64,000 nt of DNA from an uncultured Dehalococcoidia bacterium (GTDB lineage Bacteria; Chloroflexota; Dehalococcoidia; Lucifugimonadales; UBA1123): positions 2,501,800-2,565,799 of the forward strand of contig OY282441.1 of the NCBI GenBank assembly GCA_958296105.1, read 5' to 3'. Position numbers and translations under genes: made by a program. Under the pieces are notes generated by a model. It saw nothing but the letters and a program-made list of their open reading frames with translations, searched no databases and was not told the DNA's origin. Shown in pieces: positions 1-8,660 of this stretch (its first letter is position 1; each line of letters opens with the position of its first letter).

Positions 1-197
1 ACGGTATCCACCCCCTGAAAGGCGGGCAAGACGGCATCGAAGTCGGTCAGGTCGGCAGTGAGTGAGCGGAAACCGTCCACGTCAACGTCCACGCGGTCCG
101 TGCCGGAGAGATCGTACTTCTCCCCCAGTACATTGCGCAGGAAGGCTGCGATCCGTCCGGCCGCGCCCGTCAGCAGAACTTTCTGTCTCGTTGGCAT
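1..197 (-). CDS. NAD(P)-dependent epimerase/dehydratase, N-terminal part (cut by window edge)
   Basis: The first 65 codons read MPTRQKVLLTGAAGRIAAFL and onward. This is a short beta-strand followed by the Gly-rich TGAAGRIA dinucleotide loop typical of the extended SDR (NAD-dependent epimerase) family. The expected acidic end of beta-2 (SGTDR) and a conserved D in 'ADLTDFDAV' follow. The start is well supported by AAGGAG about seven bases upstream. The catalytic YxxxK lies beyond the window, so the substrate cannot be inferred. It is transcribed in the same direction as the phosphonoacetate hydrolase-like gene upstream of it. Confidence 0.8.
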   Translation of the reverse strand, partial: MPTRQKVLLTGAAGRIAAFLRNVLGEKYDLSGTDRVDVDVDGFRSLTADLTDFDAVLPAFQGVDT

Positions 198-384
198 GAT
201 GTCTCCTTGTGACATGACAGATGACATGACAGGCCCAGCCCCTTGCTCTCGCTTCGAGGAATGCCGATCCGAAACTGAACATGAACCCCCGCCCTCGGCC
301 GTCGTTCGCGCCCATGGCGGTCGCGGCTGCGATGGTTTGGCGCGCCGCCCTGCGTCGATCCCCGCAGGTCGAGATGAAACGGCG

Positions 385-1512
385 TCAGCTCAGCGTCCGC
401 TCGAACACGTAGCGGCCCACGTCCCTGTTCTCTTGGAAATCGAACTCGGACAGGTCGCCATTGAAGCCGATGATCGGGATATCCCGCTCGTGGGCGGAGG
501 CGTGCGAGCGCAGGCTGTGGCCCGCGCCTGTGTCGTTCCAGGACCCCTCCAGCTCCTTGGGACCAAAGACGGTTTCGGCGTCTCCCGTCACCACGAGGTC
601 CCCGATTCTGTCGTAGTTTAGGCGCAGATCGGACGCCGCCTCCTCTCTGGCGTAGACACGCTCGACGCCCGGCGTCTCTTCCAGTATCCGAGCCGCCCTG
701 TCCATACTGCCGTACTGCCCCGCGCGCATGTAGATGAACATGCAGCCGCCCAGGTTGTTGTGGTGGACAACGTACCGGTCCTTGATGATCGGCACCGCCT
801 CGGCTCCGATGCCGCGCCGCGCCAGCACGTCGGACAGGTCGATCATCGCAGTCTTGGAGCTCATGCCGTGGTCGGCGGTGAGGAACAGCGTGACGTCTGG
901 GTTGGCGTCCACCAGCTCCCCTATCGCGTCGTCCAAGATGGTGATGTGCCGCTGAGACTCCGGCTCCTCTGGCGCGTAGGTGTGCATGGCGAAGTCCGTA
1001 GTCGAGATGTAGACCAGATCCGCCGGCTCTCGCTTCATCGCGTGCGCCGCCGCGCGAATAGTCCAGCCGTTGACGTCCATCGAGTAGATGGGCGGCGGCT
1101 CGCCCACGCCGTCCACGACCCAGTCGAGCGGCTGCTCCGACGAAATGGCAGTGGACGCGCCATCGGACAGCAGCGTCCGCAGCTTGTCTTTGGAGGTGGA
1201 GAGAATAGACCTCGCCCCCAGTCGCTCCGCCCTCTGGAACATCGTCTCCGACAGGATGTACTTCCCAGATTCCATGTAGATGTCCTCGCCGGTCTCGCGC
1301 TCCATTCGGTAGTTGGAGCTGATCCCATGCTCGGACGGGTAGCGCCCCGTGACGATGGACACGTTGTTGACGTTGGTCACAGACGGCATCATGGATTTGC
1401 CCACAGTGTAGAATCCGTGCCGCGCCAGCGCCATCAGGTTCGGCGCTTCGCACGCTTGCAGATACTCGGGATCGAGTCCGTCCACAGTGATGATTACTGT
1501 CGTTCGCGGCAT
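385..1512 (-). CDS. phnA: Phosphonoacetate hydrolase-like enzyme (alkaline phosphatase superfamily)
   Basis: A 375-residue protein of the nucleotide pyrophosphatase/phosphodiesterase branch of the alkaline phosphatase superfamily. Metal and catalytic residues are visible: D11 in TVDGLD, the Thr nucleophile T46 with N47 in PSVTNVNNVSIVTG, D173 and H177 in STTDFAMH, D214-H215 in LTADHGM, and a late His in GAGHS. The TNxNNxSIVTGR block, 'STTD', and the YVVHH segment resemble phosphonoacetate hydrolase, which cleaves the C-P bond of phosphonoacetate to acetate and phosphate using two zinc ions. No signal peptide is visible, so it is probably cytosolic. No other phosphonate gene (C-P lyase, PhnW/PhnX) is nearby, so a related phosphodiester substrate remains possible. 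Confidence 0.72.
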   Translation of the reverse strand: MPRTTVIITVDGLDPEYLQACEAPNLMALARHGFYTVGKSMMPSVTNVNNVSIVTGRYPSEHGISSNYRMERETGEDIYMESGKYILSETMFQRAERLGARSILSTSKDKLRTLLSDGASTAISSEQPLDWVVDGVGEPPPIYSMDVNGWTIRAAAHAMKREPADLVYISTTDFAMHTYAPEEPESQRHITILDDAIGELVDANPDVTLFLTADHGMSSKTAMIDLSDVLARRGIGAEAVPIIKDRYVVHHNNLGGCMFIYMRAGQYGSMDRAARILEETPGVERVYAREEAASDLRLNYDRIGDLVVTGDAETVFGPKELEGSWNDTGAGHSLRSHASAHERDIPIIGFNGDLSEFDFQENRDVGRYVFERTLS

Positions 1513-1545
1513 GATTGGACACCACCGAGTGAGCTTTCGACTGAC

Positions 1546-2058
1546 CTAGAGAAGATGCGCGCCGCCCTGCTGTTTGCGCGCTTCGATGCGCTTCATCTCG
1601 CCTTCGATGAGGCGAAAATCCTTCTGCGGCAGCAGGTGAAGGCGGTCGAAGAATGCCAGCGGCCAGTCCTCCGGCGCCCAGCGCCTCACGTAGTCCAGCC
1701 TCGGAGCGAGCAGGAGCGCGTCTATGTAATCAGGCTCTTCCAAGACTATGTCCGGTCTGAGCTTGACCCGAAACGGAAAGCGTTCGCCGCAGACCGGCGA
1801 CCTGAACACCGGCGAGTCGTCTTCGAAGGAGTACGTGGTTATCGTCGCGGTGGCAGGCCATTTGCGGATGCCAGTAACGTAGAAGACGACCCTGTCGTTG
1901 GGAGACATGCGCTCTGCGCGCCGCTTGAATCTGCGCCCCATCCCGAACAGCGAAACTCCGATCTCACTGATGATCTCGTAGTTCTCGGGAGTCTCGACGA
2001 ACATCCAGTAGTTGCGCCCTACGCTCCTTCGGCTCTGGCTGTCTCTGCGCTGTGCCAT
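1546..2058 (-). CDS. EVE-domain protein (PUA-like fold)
   Basis: 170 residues. After a basic N-terminus the sequence NYWMFVETPENYEII opens a typical EVE domain. It continues with 'DRVVFYVTG...KWPATATITT', the strand and aromatic-cage region, and ends with 'PLAFFDRLHLLPQKDFRLIE'. EVE domains are related to YTH/PUA domains and are thought to bind modified bases in RNA or DNA. There is no fused nuclease or helicase, so this is a stand-alone reader of unknown partner. The ATG lies six bases from a TAGAAT box with an upstream TG, suggesting a leaderless mRNA. It is followed by the phosphonoacetate hydrolase-like gene 33 bases downstream. Confidence 0.8.
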   Translation of the reverse strand: MAQRRDSQSRRSVGRNYWMFVETPENYEIISEIGVSLFGMGRRFKRRAERMSPNDRVVFYVTGIRKWPATATITTYSFEDDSPVFRSPVCGERFPFRVKLRPDIVLEEPDYIDALLLAPRLDYVRRWAPEDWPLAFFDRLHLLPQKDFRLIEGEMKRIEARKQQGGAHLL

Positions 2059-2064
2059 ACAGCC

Positions 2065-2073
2065 ATTCTAGCA
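2065..2073 (-). promoter_or_regulatory. Extended -10 promoter of the EVE gene
   Basis: On the minus strand TGC-TAGAAT (-10 at 2065-2070) stands six bases before the ATG at 2058. Transcription would begin at or next to the start codon, and no Shine-Dalgarno sequence fits in between. Confidence 0.45.
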
Positions 2074-2092
2074 CAGCGCCCGCGCCTCAGCC

Positions 2093-2590
2093 TCACTCCT
2101 CGATCACGATGATCTCCGCGTACATGCGCCCCCGGTCTACGGTCAGCGCGGCTATCGTCGCCGAAACCATGAACGACTTGTAAGCCTGCCCCGGATTCAG
2201 AAATAGCACCCCGTCGCGCACCTCGTTGATCGTCTCGTGGAAGTGGCCGAACAGTATCGCGTCCACGCCGTCGGGGAAGTCCGGCAGCAGCTCTTCGAGC
2301 GGAAACTCGGGGCCGCCCCAGGCGGGATGTGTGACGCCCAGCCTGACCCCGTCCACCTCTATGATCTCCGTGTACGGGAGCGACTCGCGCAGGTCTGGGG
2401 GGTCGGAATTGCCGTGAACTATCACGGCGCGCTTGGCATCCCTGCGCATACCGTCCACCACGTCTTGGCGAACGATGTCGCCGCAGTGGATGGCGATGTC
2501 CGCGCCGCGCACGGCTTCCCGTATATCGGGGTGAACCTCGTCCCAGCGGTGGAGGTGGGTGTCTGAGATTACTGCAATTCGGGTTGGCAT
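2093..2590 (-). CDS. YfcE/MJ0936-type metallophosphoesterase
   Basis: A calcineurin-like phosphoesterase of about 165 residues with all the metal-binding blocks in order: ISDTHLH (DxH), HCGDI (GD), HGNSD (GNxD), THPAWGG and GHFHE (GHxH). Small stand-alone enzymes of this type hydrolyse phosphodiesters with two metal ions in the cytosol; the natural substrate is usually unknown. The start at MPTRIAVISDTH is chosen because the family begins just before the first beta-strand; an upstream in-frame ATG would add 19 unrelated residues. The gene is divergent from the CoA-transferase at 2765. A second enzyme of the same family lies at 49150. Confidence 0.85.
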   Translation of the reverse strand: MPTRIAVISDTHLHRWDEVHPDIREAVRGADIAIHCGDIVRQDVVDGMRRDAKRAVIVHGNSDPPDLRESLPYTEIIEVDGVRLGVTHPAWGGPEFPLEELLPDFPDGVDAILFGHFHETINEVRDGVLFLNPGQAYKSFMVSATIAALTVDRGRMYAEIIVIEE

Positions 2591-2620
2591 CTGCGGCGCG
2601 GGTCCTGTGCTGCGGTGGCG

Positions 2621-2740
2621 CGGCGTCCCTGACGGACACGAGCGCAATTGTACCAGATGCCGCGCAGCCGTCGCCGCGCAGCCAAAGAGAGCGTGTCTGC
2701 GATGCCCCCGCGCTTCGAGCGTGTGCTACAATCGCGCCAA
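2621..2740. promoter_or_regulatory. Divergent extended -10 promoters
   Basis: The gap between the phosphoesterase and the first CoA-transferase holds two similar boxes. A minus-strand TGG-TACAAT (around 2648-2656) points to the phosphoesterase, and a plus-strand TGC-TACAAT (TACAAT at 2727-2732) points to the CoA-transferase. Neither has a convincing -35 hexamer, which is usual for extended -10 promoters. Confidence 0.45.
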
Positions 2741-2764
2741 TCTTCTAGCGGAGGATGGGCGGTT

Positions 2765-4015
2765 ATGATGTTCGAGAACGGCGCAAACGGAGTTACCGGG
2801 CCCCTGAAGGGCATCAGGGTTCTTGACTGGACGATGTGGCAGTTCGGCCCAATGGCGGGCGCGATGATGGGCGACATGGGCGCGGACGTCATCAAGATCG
2901 AGGCGCTGGACGGAGACGCCGGACGCGCACTCTCACGCGCTTCCACGCTCGCCCCGACCCTGCCCGGAGGACGCAACGCCTACTTCGAGACGAACAACCG
3001 CAACAAGCGCGGAATCGCGCTCAACCTGAAGACCAGCGAGGGACGCGAGATCGTGTACAAGCTGGTCGGCACGGCGGACGTGTTCATCGAGAACTTCCGG
3101 CAGGGCGTCGCAGAGCGGCTGAGAGTGGGCTACGAAGACCTGCGCGAGATCAACCCCATGCTGGTGTACGGCTCTGCCACAGGCTACGGCCCGAACGGTC
3201 CGGACTCGGCGCTTCCCTCCTTCGACGGCTGCGGACAGGCGCGCGGCGGCCTCATGCTCTCGGCTACGCCCTCGTGGTCGGATGAGCCTGTCCGTGTCTC
3301 TCAGGGCGTGTCCGACCAGATGGGCGCGATAATGCTCTGCTCGGGCGTTCTCGCCGCCCTCGTCGCCAGACACGTGCAGGGCGTGGGCCAGAAGGTGGAC
3401 GCCTCGCACCTGAGCGCCAACATGTGGCTTCAGGGCATGGGGCTGAGCATGAGCCTGATTCTGGGCGGCAGCCGCTTCGGATCCTACGACCGCAAATCGG
3501 CTTGGAACGTCCTTGCCAACCTGTACAAGTGCAAGGACGACAGATGGATTCAGCTGATGCACCTTCAGCCAGATCGCTACTGGGAGTCTTTTATGACCGC
3601 GCTCGGTCTGCCGCAGCTCGTGGACGATCCGCGATTCGCCGCCGGCCCCGCTCGAATGGAGAACCGAGACGAGCTGGTCGCGCTGATGGACGAACAGTTT
3701 ATGACCAAGACATCGGACGAGTGGGATAAGCACTTCCGCGCCACCGGAGACTTCATCTACGCAAGGGTGCAGTCCACCGACGAGCTGGAGTACGACCCGC
3801 AAGTCATAGCCAACGACTACATAACCACGTTCGACCATCCCGCCATAGGGCCGATAAAGATGTGCAATCACCCCAACATATACAGCGAGACGCCATCGGG
3901 CATCTTCAAGGAAGCCCCCGAGCTCGGCCAGCACACCGAGCAGATACTCGTGGACGAGCTTGGCTACACTTGGGACGATATAACTGCGCTCCAAGACAAA
4001 GGTGTTATACTGTAG
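2765..4015 (+). CDS. CaiB/BaiF family (class III) CoA-transferase
   Basis: 416 residues. The family opening GPLKGIRVLDWTMWQFGP is followed by the loop DMGADVIKIE and the VENFRQGVAERL and GYGPNGPDS motifs. The catalytic Asp (D184) is present in 'VSDQMGAIM', aligned with Asp169 of formyl-CoA:oxalate CoA-transferase. The enzyme moves CoA between carboxylic acids through an aspartyl-CoA anhydride and normally works as an interlocked dimer. The start follows GGAGG by nine bases. It is a close paralogue of the gene at 6172: both share WTMWQFGP and the C-terminal pattern TWDDI.ALQD.GVIL. They flank a ThDP enzyme, which argues for a shared pathway. Confidence 0.9.
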   Translation: MMFENGANGVTGPLKGIRVLDWTMWQFGPMAGAMMGDMGADVIKIEALDGDAGRALSRASTLAPTLPGGRNAYFETNNRNKRGIALNLKTSEGREIVYKLVGTADVFIENFRQGVAERLRVGYEDLREINPMLVYGSATGYGPNGPDSALPSFDGCGQARGGLMLSATPSWSDEPVRVSQGVSDQMGAIMLCSGVLAALVARHVQGVGQKVDASHLSANMWLQGMGLSMSLILGGSRFGSYDRKSAWNVLANLYKCKDDRWIQLMHLQPDRYWESFMTALGLPQLVDDPRFAAGPARMENRDELVALMDEQFMTKTSDEWDKHFRATGDFIYARVQSTDELEYDPQVIANDYITTFDHPAIGPIKMCNHPNIYSETPSGIFKEAPELGQHTEQILVDELGYTWDDITALQDKGVIL

Positions 4016-4306
4016 GGCGAACGACCGGCTCGGACTGCTGGACGCGCTCGGCCCCAGAGACGTCCGCCTGCCGAGGATGATATCCGCCGACGGATCGGAC
4101 GCCGCCATCGGGTTAGTCGAGCCTGCGCGCCGCGGGTGGGACTGCGCATCTAGCCGCCGCGACCGAAGTCTAGACCATCATTGACGAATGGGCAGATACC
4201 GCTCTGGATCTCCGCAGTGAGATTCCAGAGCCGAAGGGACGGACGATGTTCGCCTAGCGCGCCGCGCGGCGGCATCGGACGAAGAACATATCGACTAGGA
4301 GAAACA
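4016..4306. other. Intergenic region with a small inverted repeat
   Basis: No convincing gene. An imperfect hairpin (GCTCTGGA at 4201-4208 against TCCAGAGC at 4224-4231) lies about 75 bases before the ThDP gene and could be a leader structure. A TTGACG at 4181 lacks a good -10 partner. Confidence 0.3.
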
Positions 4307-5971
4307 ATGGCAGAGATAGACGGCGGGCGGCTGTTCGCCAAAGCGCTCAAGCGCGAGGGCGTGGATTACGTCTTTACGCTCAACGGCGGCCACATATACA
4401 ACCTCTACGAAGGCTGCGTGGCAGAGGGCATCGAGATAATAGACTTCAGGCACGAACAGGTAGCCGCCCACGCCGCCGAAGGCTGGGCGAAGGTCACAGG
4501 CAAGCCGGGAGTGGCGATAGTCACCGCAGGCCCCGGCGTCACTGACGCCGTGACTGGCATCGCCAACGCCTTCCAAGCCCCAAGCCCGATGATACTCATA
4601 GGCGGAAACGCCGGAATCGCAGACCACCTGCGCGGCGGACTTCAGGACTTCGACTCGGCAACGTTCCTAAAGCCCGTCACCAAGTTCTCCGAACAGGTCA
4701 AGCGCGTGGATCGCATCCCGGAGTACATGGCGATCGCCTTCCGCCACGCCACGACCGGAGTTCCCGGCCCCGTGTACCTCGAGATCCCCGTAGACGTGGT
4801 GAACGGGCGAACGGACGAGGACGAGGTCAGGTATCCGCAGTCCTACCGCACCGAGGCGCAGGCATACGGAGACCCCGAGTACATCAGCCAAGTGGCAGAC
4901 ATTCTCATGGAGACCGAGAAGCCGATGATACTGGCAGGATCGGACATCTGGTGGAACGACGCCTCCGAGGAGCTGCGCGAGTTCGTGGAGATGATAGAAT
5001 CGCCCGTGTTCCTCAACGCCATGGGGCGCGGCTCGATTCCGTCCGACCACCCCAACCTCGGCAGCCTCGGACGACGCTACGGCCTCGTACACTCCGACAC
5101 CGTAATCCTTCTCGGCACCCCCATAGACTTCAGGCTGGGCTACGGCTCCGACTACATGTTCCCGCAGAACCCGAAGCTCATCGAGATCATGATGGACGGC
5201 GCTAAGATCGGACAGAACCGAGACATAGACGTGGGCGTGGTCGGCAGCTCGAAGGCTATTCTCCGACAGGTCATGGACGAGATGAAGTCCAGAGGATACA
5301 GGTCGCCGGGCAAGGCGTGGGTCGAGGAGGTGATGACCGAGGACCGCGCGCTTCAGGCAGCCGACGAGGAGATGCTCGACAGCTCGCAGACCCCGATCCA
5401 CCCCATGCGCTTGGTGCGCGAGGTGCGCGACTTCCTGGACTACGACGCCACCGTCATAGGCGACGGCGGCGACATCGTGACCTTCGCGGCGCGCGTGCTG
5501 GACATCAACGGCCCCGGACACTGGCTCGACCCGGGACAGTTCGGATGCCTCGGCGCGGGATCCGGCTTCGCGGCGGCGGCGCAGATCGCTCGGCCCGGCA
5601 AGCAGGTCTGCATCATCTACGGAGACGGCGGATTCGGACTCACAGGCTTCGACGTGGAGAGCTACGTCCGCCACGACCTGCCCATAGTCTCCATACTGGG
5701 CAACAACGGCGCATGGAATCAGACCACGCAGGGGGTGGTTCGCAGGGGAGCAAGCGGCGTAGGCACGTACCTCTCGCAGGAGACCGACTACGCTCAGATC
5801 ATGCGCGGCATGGGCGGCTACGGAGAGCGCGTCACCGATCCGGAGCAGATCAGGCCCGCGCTGGAGCGCGCGTTCGGCTCGGGCAAGGCCGCGCTTCTCG
5901 ACGTGGTGATAGATCCAGAGGTGGCATACGCCGCGATGGGCGGACGATCCCGCCAGTCCCGCCAGTATTAG
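4307..5971 (+). CDS. ThDP-dependent enzyme (acetolactate synthase / 2-hydroxyacyl-CoA lyase-like)
   Basis: 554 residues with the three domains of the acetolactate synthase superfamily. The catalytic Glu E50 lies in FRHEQ, the central domain follows, and the ThDP motif GDGG begins near residue 440 and ends in 'LGNNGAWN'. AGGAG precedes the ATG by five bases. Family members include acetolactate synthase, oxalyl-CoA decarboxylase and 2-hydroxyacyl-CoA lyase. No regulatory ilvN-type gene is adjacent, and the ilvC/leu genes are 57 kb away. The two flanking class III CoA-transferases favour an enzyme acting on an acyl-CoA, as in the oxc/frc pair, over branched-chain amino acid synthesis. The exact substrate cannot be read from sequence. 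Confidence 0.75.
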   Translation: MAEIDGGRLFAKALKREGVDYVFTLNGGHIYNLYEGCVAEGIEIIDFRHEQVAAHAAEGWAKVTGKPGVAIVTAGPGVTDAVTGIANAFQAPSPMILIGGNAGIADHLRGGLQDFDSATFLKPVTKFSEQVKRVDRIPEYMAIAFRHATTGVPGPVYLEIPVDVVNGRTDEDEVRYPQSYRTEAQAYGDPEYISQVADILMETEKPMILAGSDIWWNDASEELREFVEMIESPVFLNAMGRGSIPSDHPNLGSLGRRYGLVHSDTVILLGTPIDFRLGYGSDYMFPQNPKLIEIMMDGAKIGQNRDIDVGVVGSSKAILRQVMDEMKSRGYRSPGKAWVEEVMTEDRALQAADEEMLDSSQTPIHPMRLVREVRDFLDYDATVIGDGGDIVTFAARVLDINGPGHWLDPGQFGCLGAGSGFAAAAQIARPGKQVCIIYGDGGFGLTGFDVESYVRHDLPIVSILGNNGAWNQTTQGVVRRGASGVGTYLSQETDYAQIMRGMGGYGERVTDPEQIRPALERAFGSGKAALLDVVIDPEVAYAAMGGRSRQSRQY

Positions 5972-6171
5972 CGAGTGGGGGCTGGGGGCTTGCTCCACGT
6001 GGGCGGACATCAGTCCCCTCAGCCCCCTCCTCCATCTGGGGATTGCAGAGGTGGGCGTTCGGCGCGCTCAGAAGCCACCCGGGGACATTCGAGCGTCACC
6101 CTGCATCTTGCCCGCCAAACCCTGCAAATCCTGATTCTGACAGCTCGAATACGGCAGCAAGGGGTATCAGT

Positions 6172-7413
6172 ATGACCATGAACGGAGCAGACACCCATCA
6201 TCCACCCGGCCCGCTCACTGGCATCCGAGTCATAGACTGGACTATGTGGCAGTTCGGCCCCGTGTCGACCATGATGCTCGCCGACTTGGGAGCGGAGGTC
6301 ATCAAGGTCGAGTCGCTGGATGGCGACCATGGCCGCCAGTTCGGTCGCGTTGGCGGCGTGCCGTCCGACATGCCCGAGGGCGTCAACGCATACTTCGAGG
6401 GCATGAACCGCAACAAGTACGGCATCGCGCTCGACCTGAAGAACCCGGCGGGCTTGGAGATCATGCGCAAGCTGGCGGCGAAGTCTGACGTGTTCGTGGA
6501 AAACTTCCGCAAGGGCGTCGCCGAGAGGCTGGGGCTGGGCTACCAAGACCTCAGAGCCGTCAACCCGCGAATAGTCTACGGCTCGGCGTCGGGATACGGA
6601 CCCGAAGGGCCGGACTCCGCCAAGCCCGCGTTCGCCCTCACAGGCGAGGCGCGCTCTGGCGCGCTCTGGTGGTCGGGACCCGGGGACGGCTCGCCCTACC
6701 AGATAGGCATTGCAGATCAGGCAGCCGGCATCATGCTCAGCTACGGCATTCTGGGCGCAATCGTGGCGAGAGAGCGCTTCGGACACGGCCAGAGGGTGGA
6801 CGTCTCCCATCTTGGCAGCATGATCTGGACGCGCGGAATGCAGAACGGCATCAGCCTGCTCCAGGATCAGGAGTTCCAGCGGCAGGAGTGGCGGCAAGCG
6901 GGCAACCCGCTCTGGAACTTCTACGAGTGCGCGGATGGCGAGTGGATAGCCTTCTCCATGGGACAGGGCGACAGATACTGGCCCGCCATGTGCCGCGCCA
7001 TGGACAGGAGCGAGTGGCTGACCGACGAGCGCTTCCGCTCGATGGCAGCGAGGTACGAGAACCGCGAATACGTGATCGACAGTATGGGCGAGGTTTTCAG
7101 GACACGCCCGCGCGCCGAGTGGGAGCGGCGTCTGGACGAGGCGGGCGATCTGATCTACGAGAAGGTGCAGCGCACCCTCGACCTTCGCAAAGACCCACAG
7201 GTTGCGTCCAACGGCTACATCGTCGAGCGCGACCACCCCGCGCTGGGGCGCACCGAGTGGCTCCAGACGCCAGTAGGGTACTCGAAGAACCCCGTATCCA
7301 CCCGCAAGATGGCCCCCGCGCACGGCGAGGACACCGAAACCGTCCTGATCGACATTCTAGGCTGCACGTGGGACGACATCGCCGCCCTGCAAGATGAAGG
7401 AGTGATACTCTAG
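6172..7413 (+). CDS. CaiB/BaiF family (class III) CoA-transferase
   Basis: 413 residues, paralogue of the gene at 2765 (WTMWQFGP, GYGPEGPDS, TWDDIAALQDEGVIL). The catalytic Asp (D182) is present in 'IADQAAGIM'. The start is placed at ATG 6172 just before the family's conserved N-terminus; AAGGGG precedes it, and a second ATG two codons later is equally usable. It lies 200 bases downstream of the ThDP gene and upstream of a double-hotdog protein. Two active CoA-transferases around one lyase could serve activation of a substrate acid and recycling of CoA from the released short acyl-CoA. Confidence 0.9.
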   Translation: MTMNGADTHHPPGPLTGIRVIDWTMWQFGPVSTMMLADLGAEVIKVESLDGDHGRQFGRVGGVPSDMPEGVNAYFEGMNRNKYGIALDLKNPAGLEIMRKLAAKSDVFVENFRKGVAERLGLGYQDLRAVNPRIVYGSASGYGPEGPDSAKPAFALTGEARSGALWWSGPGDGSPYQIGIADQAAGIMLSYGILGAIVARERFGHGQRVDVSHLGSMIWTRGMQNGISLLQDQEFQRQEWRQAGNPLWNFYECADGEWIAFSMGQGDRYWPAMCRAMDRSEWLTDERFRSMAARYENREYVIDSMGEVFRTRPRAEWERRLDEAGDLIYEKVQRTLDLRKDPQVASNGYIVERDHPALGRTEWLQTPVGYSKNPVSTRKMAPAHGEDTETVLIDILGCTWDDIAALQDEGVIL

Positions 7414-7444
7414 CGGCTAACATCCAAGCAGCAGCGAACCCAAG

Positions 7445-7622
7445 CGCGAACCCTGATCCCCCTTCGGGAGAAGCTCCTGATTCCCCCTTCCCCCTTCGAG
7501 GGAAGTTCCTGATTATCCCTTCCCCCTTCGTGAGAAGGTCATTGACCCTCCTCCCTTCCCCCTTAGTGAGAAGGTCACTGACCCTCCTCCCTTCCCCCTC
7601 TGGGGGAAGGTTAGGATGGGGG
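7445..7622. repeat. Tandem degenerate CT-rich repeats
   Basis: About four to five imperfect copies of a unit built on CCCTTCCCCCTT followed by a short spacer and GAGAAG.TC. The last copy is followed by GGGGGAAGGTTAGGATGGGG, so the end copy can pair with itself. Similar CT-rich fragments occur near 8570, 22020 and 63985. They look like small interspersed elements in intergenic DNA and encode nothing recognisable. Confidence 0.6.
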
Positions 7623-7660
7623 CAAGAGTGAGCGCGAACACGACAATAGGAGAGCGAAAA

Positions 7661-8515
7661 ATGACATACGTATCCAACGATCCGGAAGAGGCGAGCATCG
7701 GCAAGGATCTGGGTTCCCGCGAGTTCGTCGCCGACGAGCGCATCCTGAACGACTACTTCGAGGGACTGGAGATCGAAGCCGGCTGGTACGACGAGAACCC
7801 ATACGGCGCGAGGATCGCGCCCTCGATGACCCTGTCGTCCGTCGATGGCGGCTTCCCCGGCGGCGGCTTCAAGAACGCCTTCGGCAACCTGTGGATGCGT
7901 CAGCAGTGGCGGATGAACGCGCCAATCGTGCCGGGACAGACTTACACCGCCACTTCCAAGGTGATCGACATATACGACCACCGCAGCCGAACGCTGGTCA
8001 ACTCCGAGGTCACGCTGTGGTCGCCGGAGGGCGAGGCTATGGCAGTCGGCAACCACCACCAGAGCTACCTGCTCAGCCAGTCGTCCGGCAAGGTCGCGCT
8101 GCGCGACCCGAAGGCGAAGGGCGGCGCGCGCCGCTTCAGCGTCCCGGAAGGCGACCTCGTAGAGGGAGAGCCACACGAGATCAGCCTAGAAATGTGCGGA
8201 ACCTTCTTCCACGGCAACGCCAACTACCACACCGACAGGCGAGCCGCCGAGGAGCTGGGCTTCGAGGAAGTCGTTGTCGGCGGGCGCATGACAATGTCGT
8301 ACATCGGCGACCTCATGGACCGCCACTTCGGGCGCGGCTGGTTCGAGGGCGGCATCCTCGACATCAAGTTCACCAACATCGTCTGGCCCGAAGACGTGGT
8401 GACCGCGAAAGCCGTCATCACCGACGAGTCTGACGGTCGCGCCAACGCCGCTGTCTGGATGGAGAAGGAAGACGGCACTGTCGCCATAGTCGGAACGGCA
8501 AGCGCGGCGGTGTAA
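7661..8515 (+). CDS. Double-hotdog MaoC-like dehydratase/hydratase
   Basis: 284 residues containing two hotdog folds. The N-terminal half carries 'TYTATSKVIDIYDHRSRTLV' and the C-terminal half 'NANYHTDRRAAEELGFEEVVVGGRM'. The latter matches the hydratase-2 motif with His in 'NYH', while the canonical preceding Asp is replaced, so activity may be altered. Enzymes of this family add or remove water across the double bond of 2-enoyl-CoA or act on mesaconyl-type CoA esters. AGGAG lies nine bases before the ATG. It follows the CoA-transferase and precedes an oxygenase on the same strand. Confidence 0.75.
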   Translation: MTYVSNDPEEASIGKDLGSREFVADERILNDYFEGLEIEAGWYDENPYGARIAPSMTLSSVDGGFPGGGFKNAFGNLWMRQQWRMNAPIVPGQTYTATSKVIDIYDHRSRTLVNSEVTLWSPEGEAMAVGNHHQSYLLSQSSGKVALRDPKAKGGARRFSVPEGDLVEGEPHEISLEMCGTFFHGNANYHTDRRAAEELGFEEVVVGGRMTMSYIGDLMDRHFGRGWFEGGILDIKFTNIVWPEDVVTAKAVITDESDGRANAAVWMEKEDGTVAIVGTASAAV

Positions 8516-8547
8516 CGGCGATTTTAGAGAGAGGAGCGAGCAGCGAG

Positions 8548-8564
8548 AGCGCCCCGCGCTTTTT
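8548..8564 (+). terminator. Possible weak terminator after the MaoC-like gene
   Basis: AGCGC-CCC-GCGCT forms a five-pair GC hairpin followed directly by TTTT, 33 bases after the stop codon. The short stem makes it a weak candidate. Confidence 0.35.
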
Positions 8565-8660
8565 CCCTCCCCTCTCCCTCGATGGGATAGGGCTAGCGCG
8601 CGGGTGACGCCCGCAGCCTTTCGCAAATTTCCAAGTTCGCAAAAATCGGGAGACTGTCAG

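Noticed and set aside
170-1525. 451-codon frame overlapping the phosphonoacetate hydrolase-like gene
   Set aside because: Same-strand, shifted-frame reading, Arg/Gly-rich with no motifs; the chosen frame contains all metal-binding blocks.
2933-4108. Long antisense frame of 391 codons opposite the first CoA-transferase
   Set aside because: High GC leaves the opposite strand open; the CoA-transferase on the plus strand has clear motifs and a ribosome site, and the antisense translation shows no family feature.
4181-4209. Sigma-70 promoter for the ThDP gene
   Set aside because: TTGACG is good but the hexamer 17-18 bases on (CTGGAT) does not resemble a -10 box.
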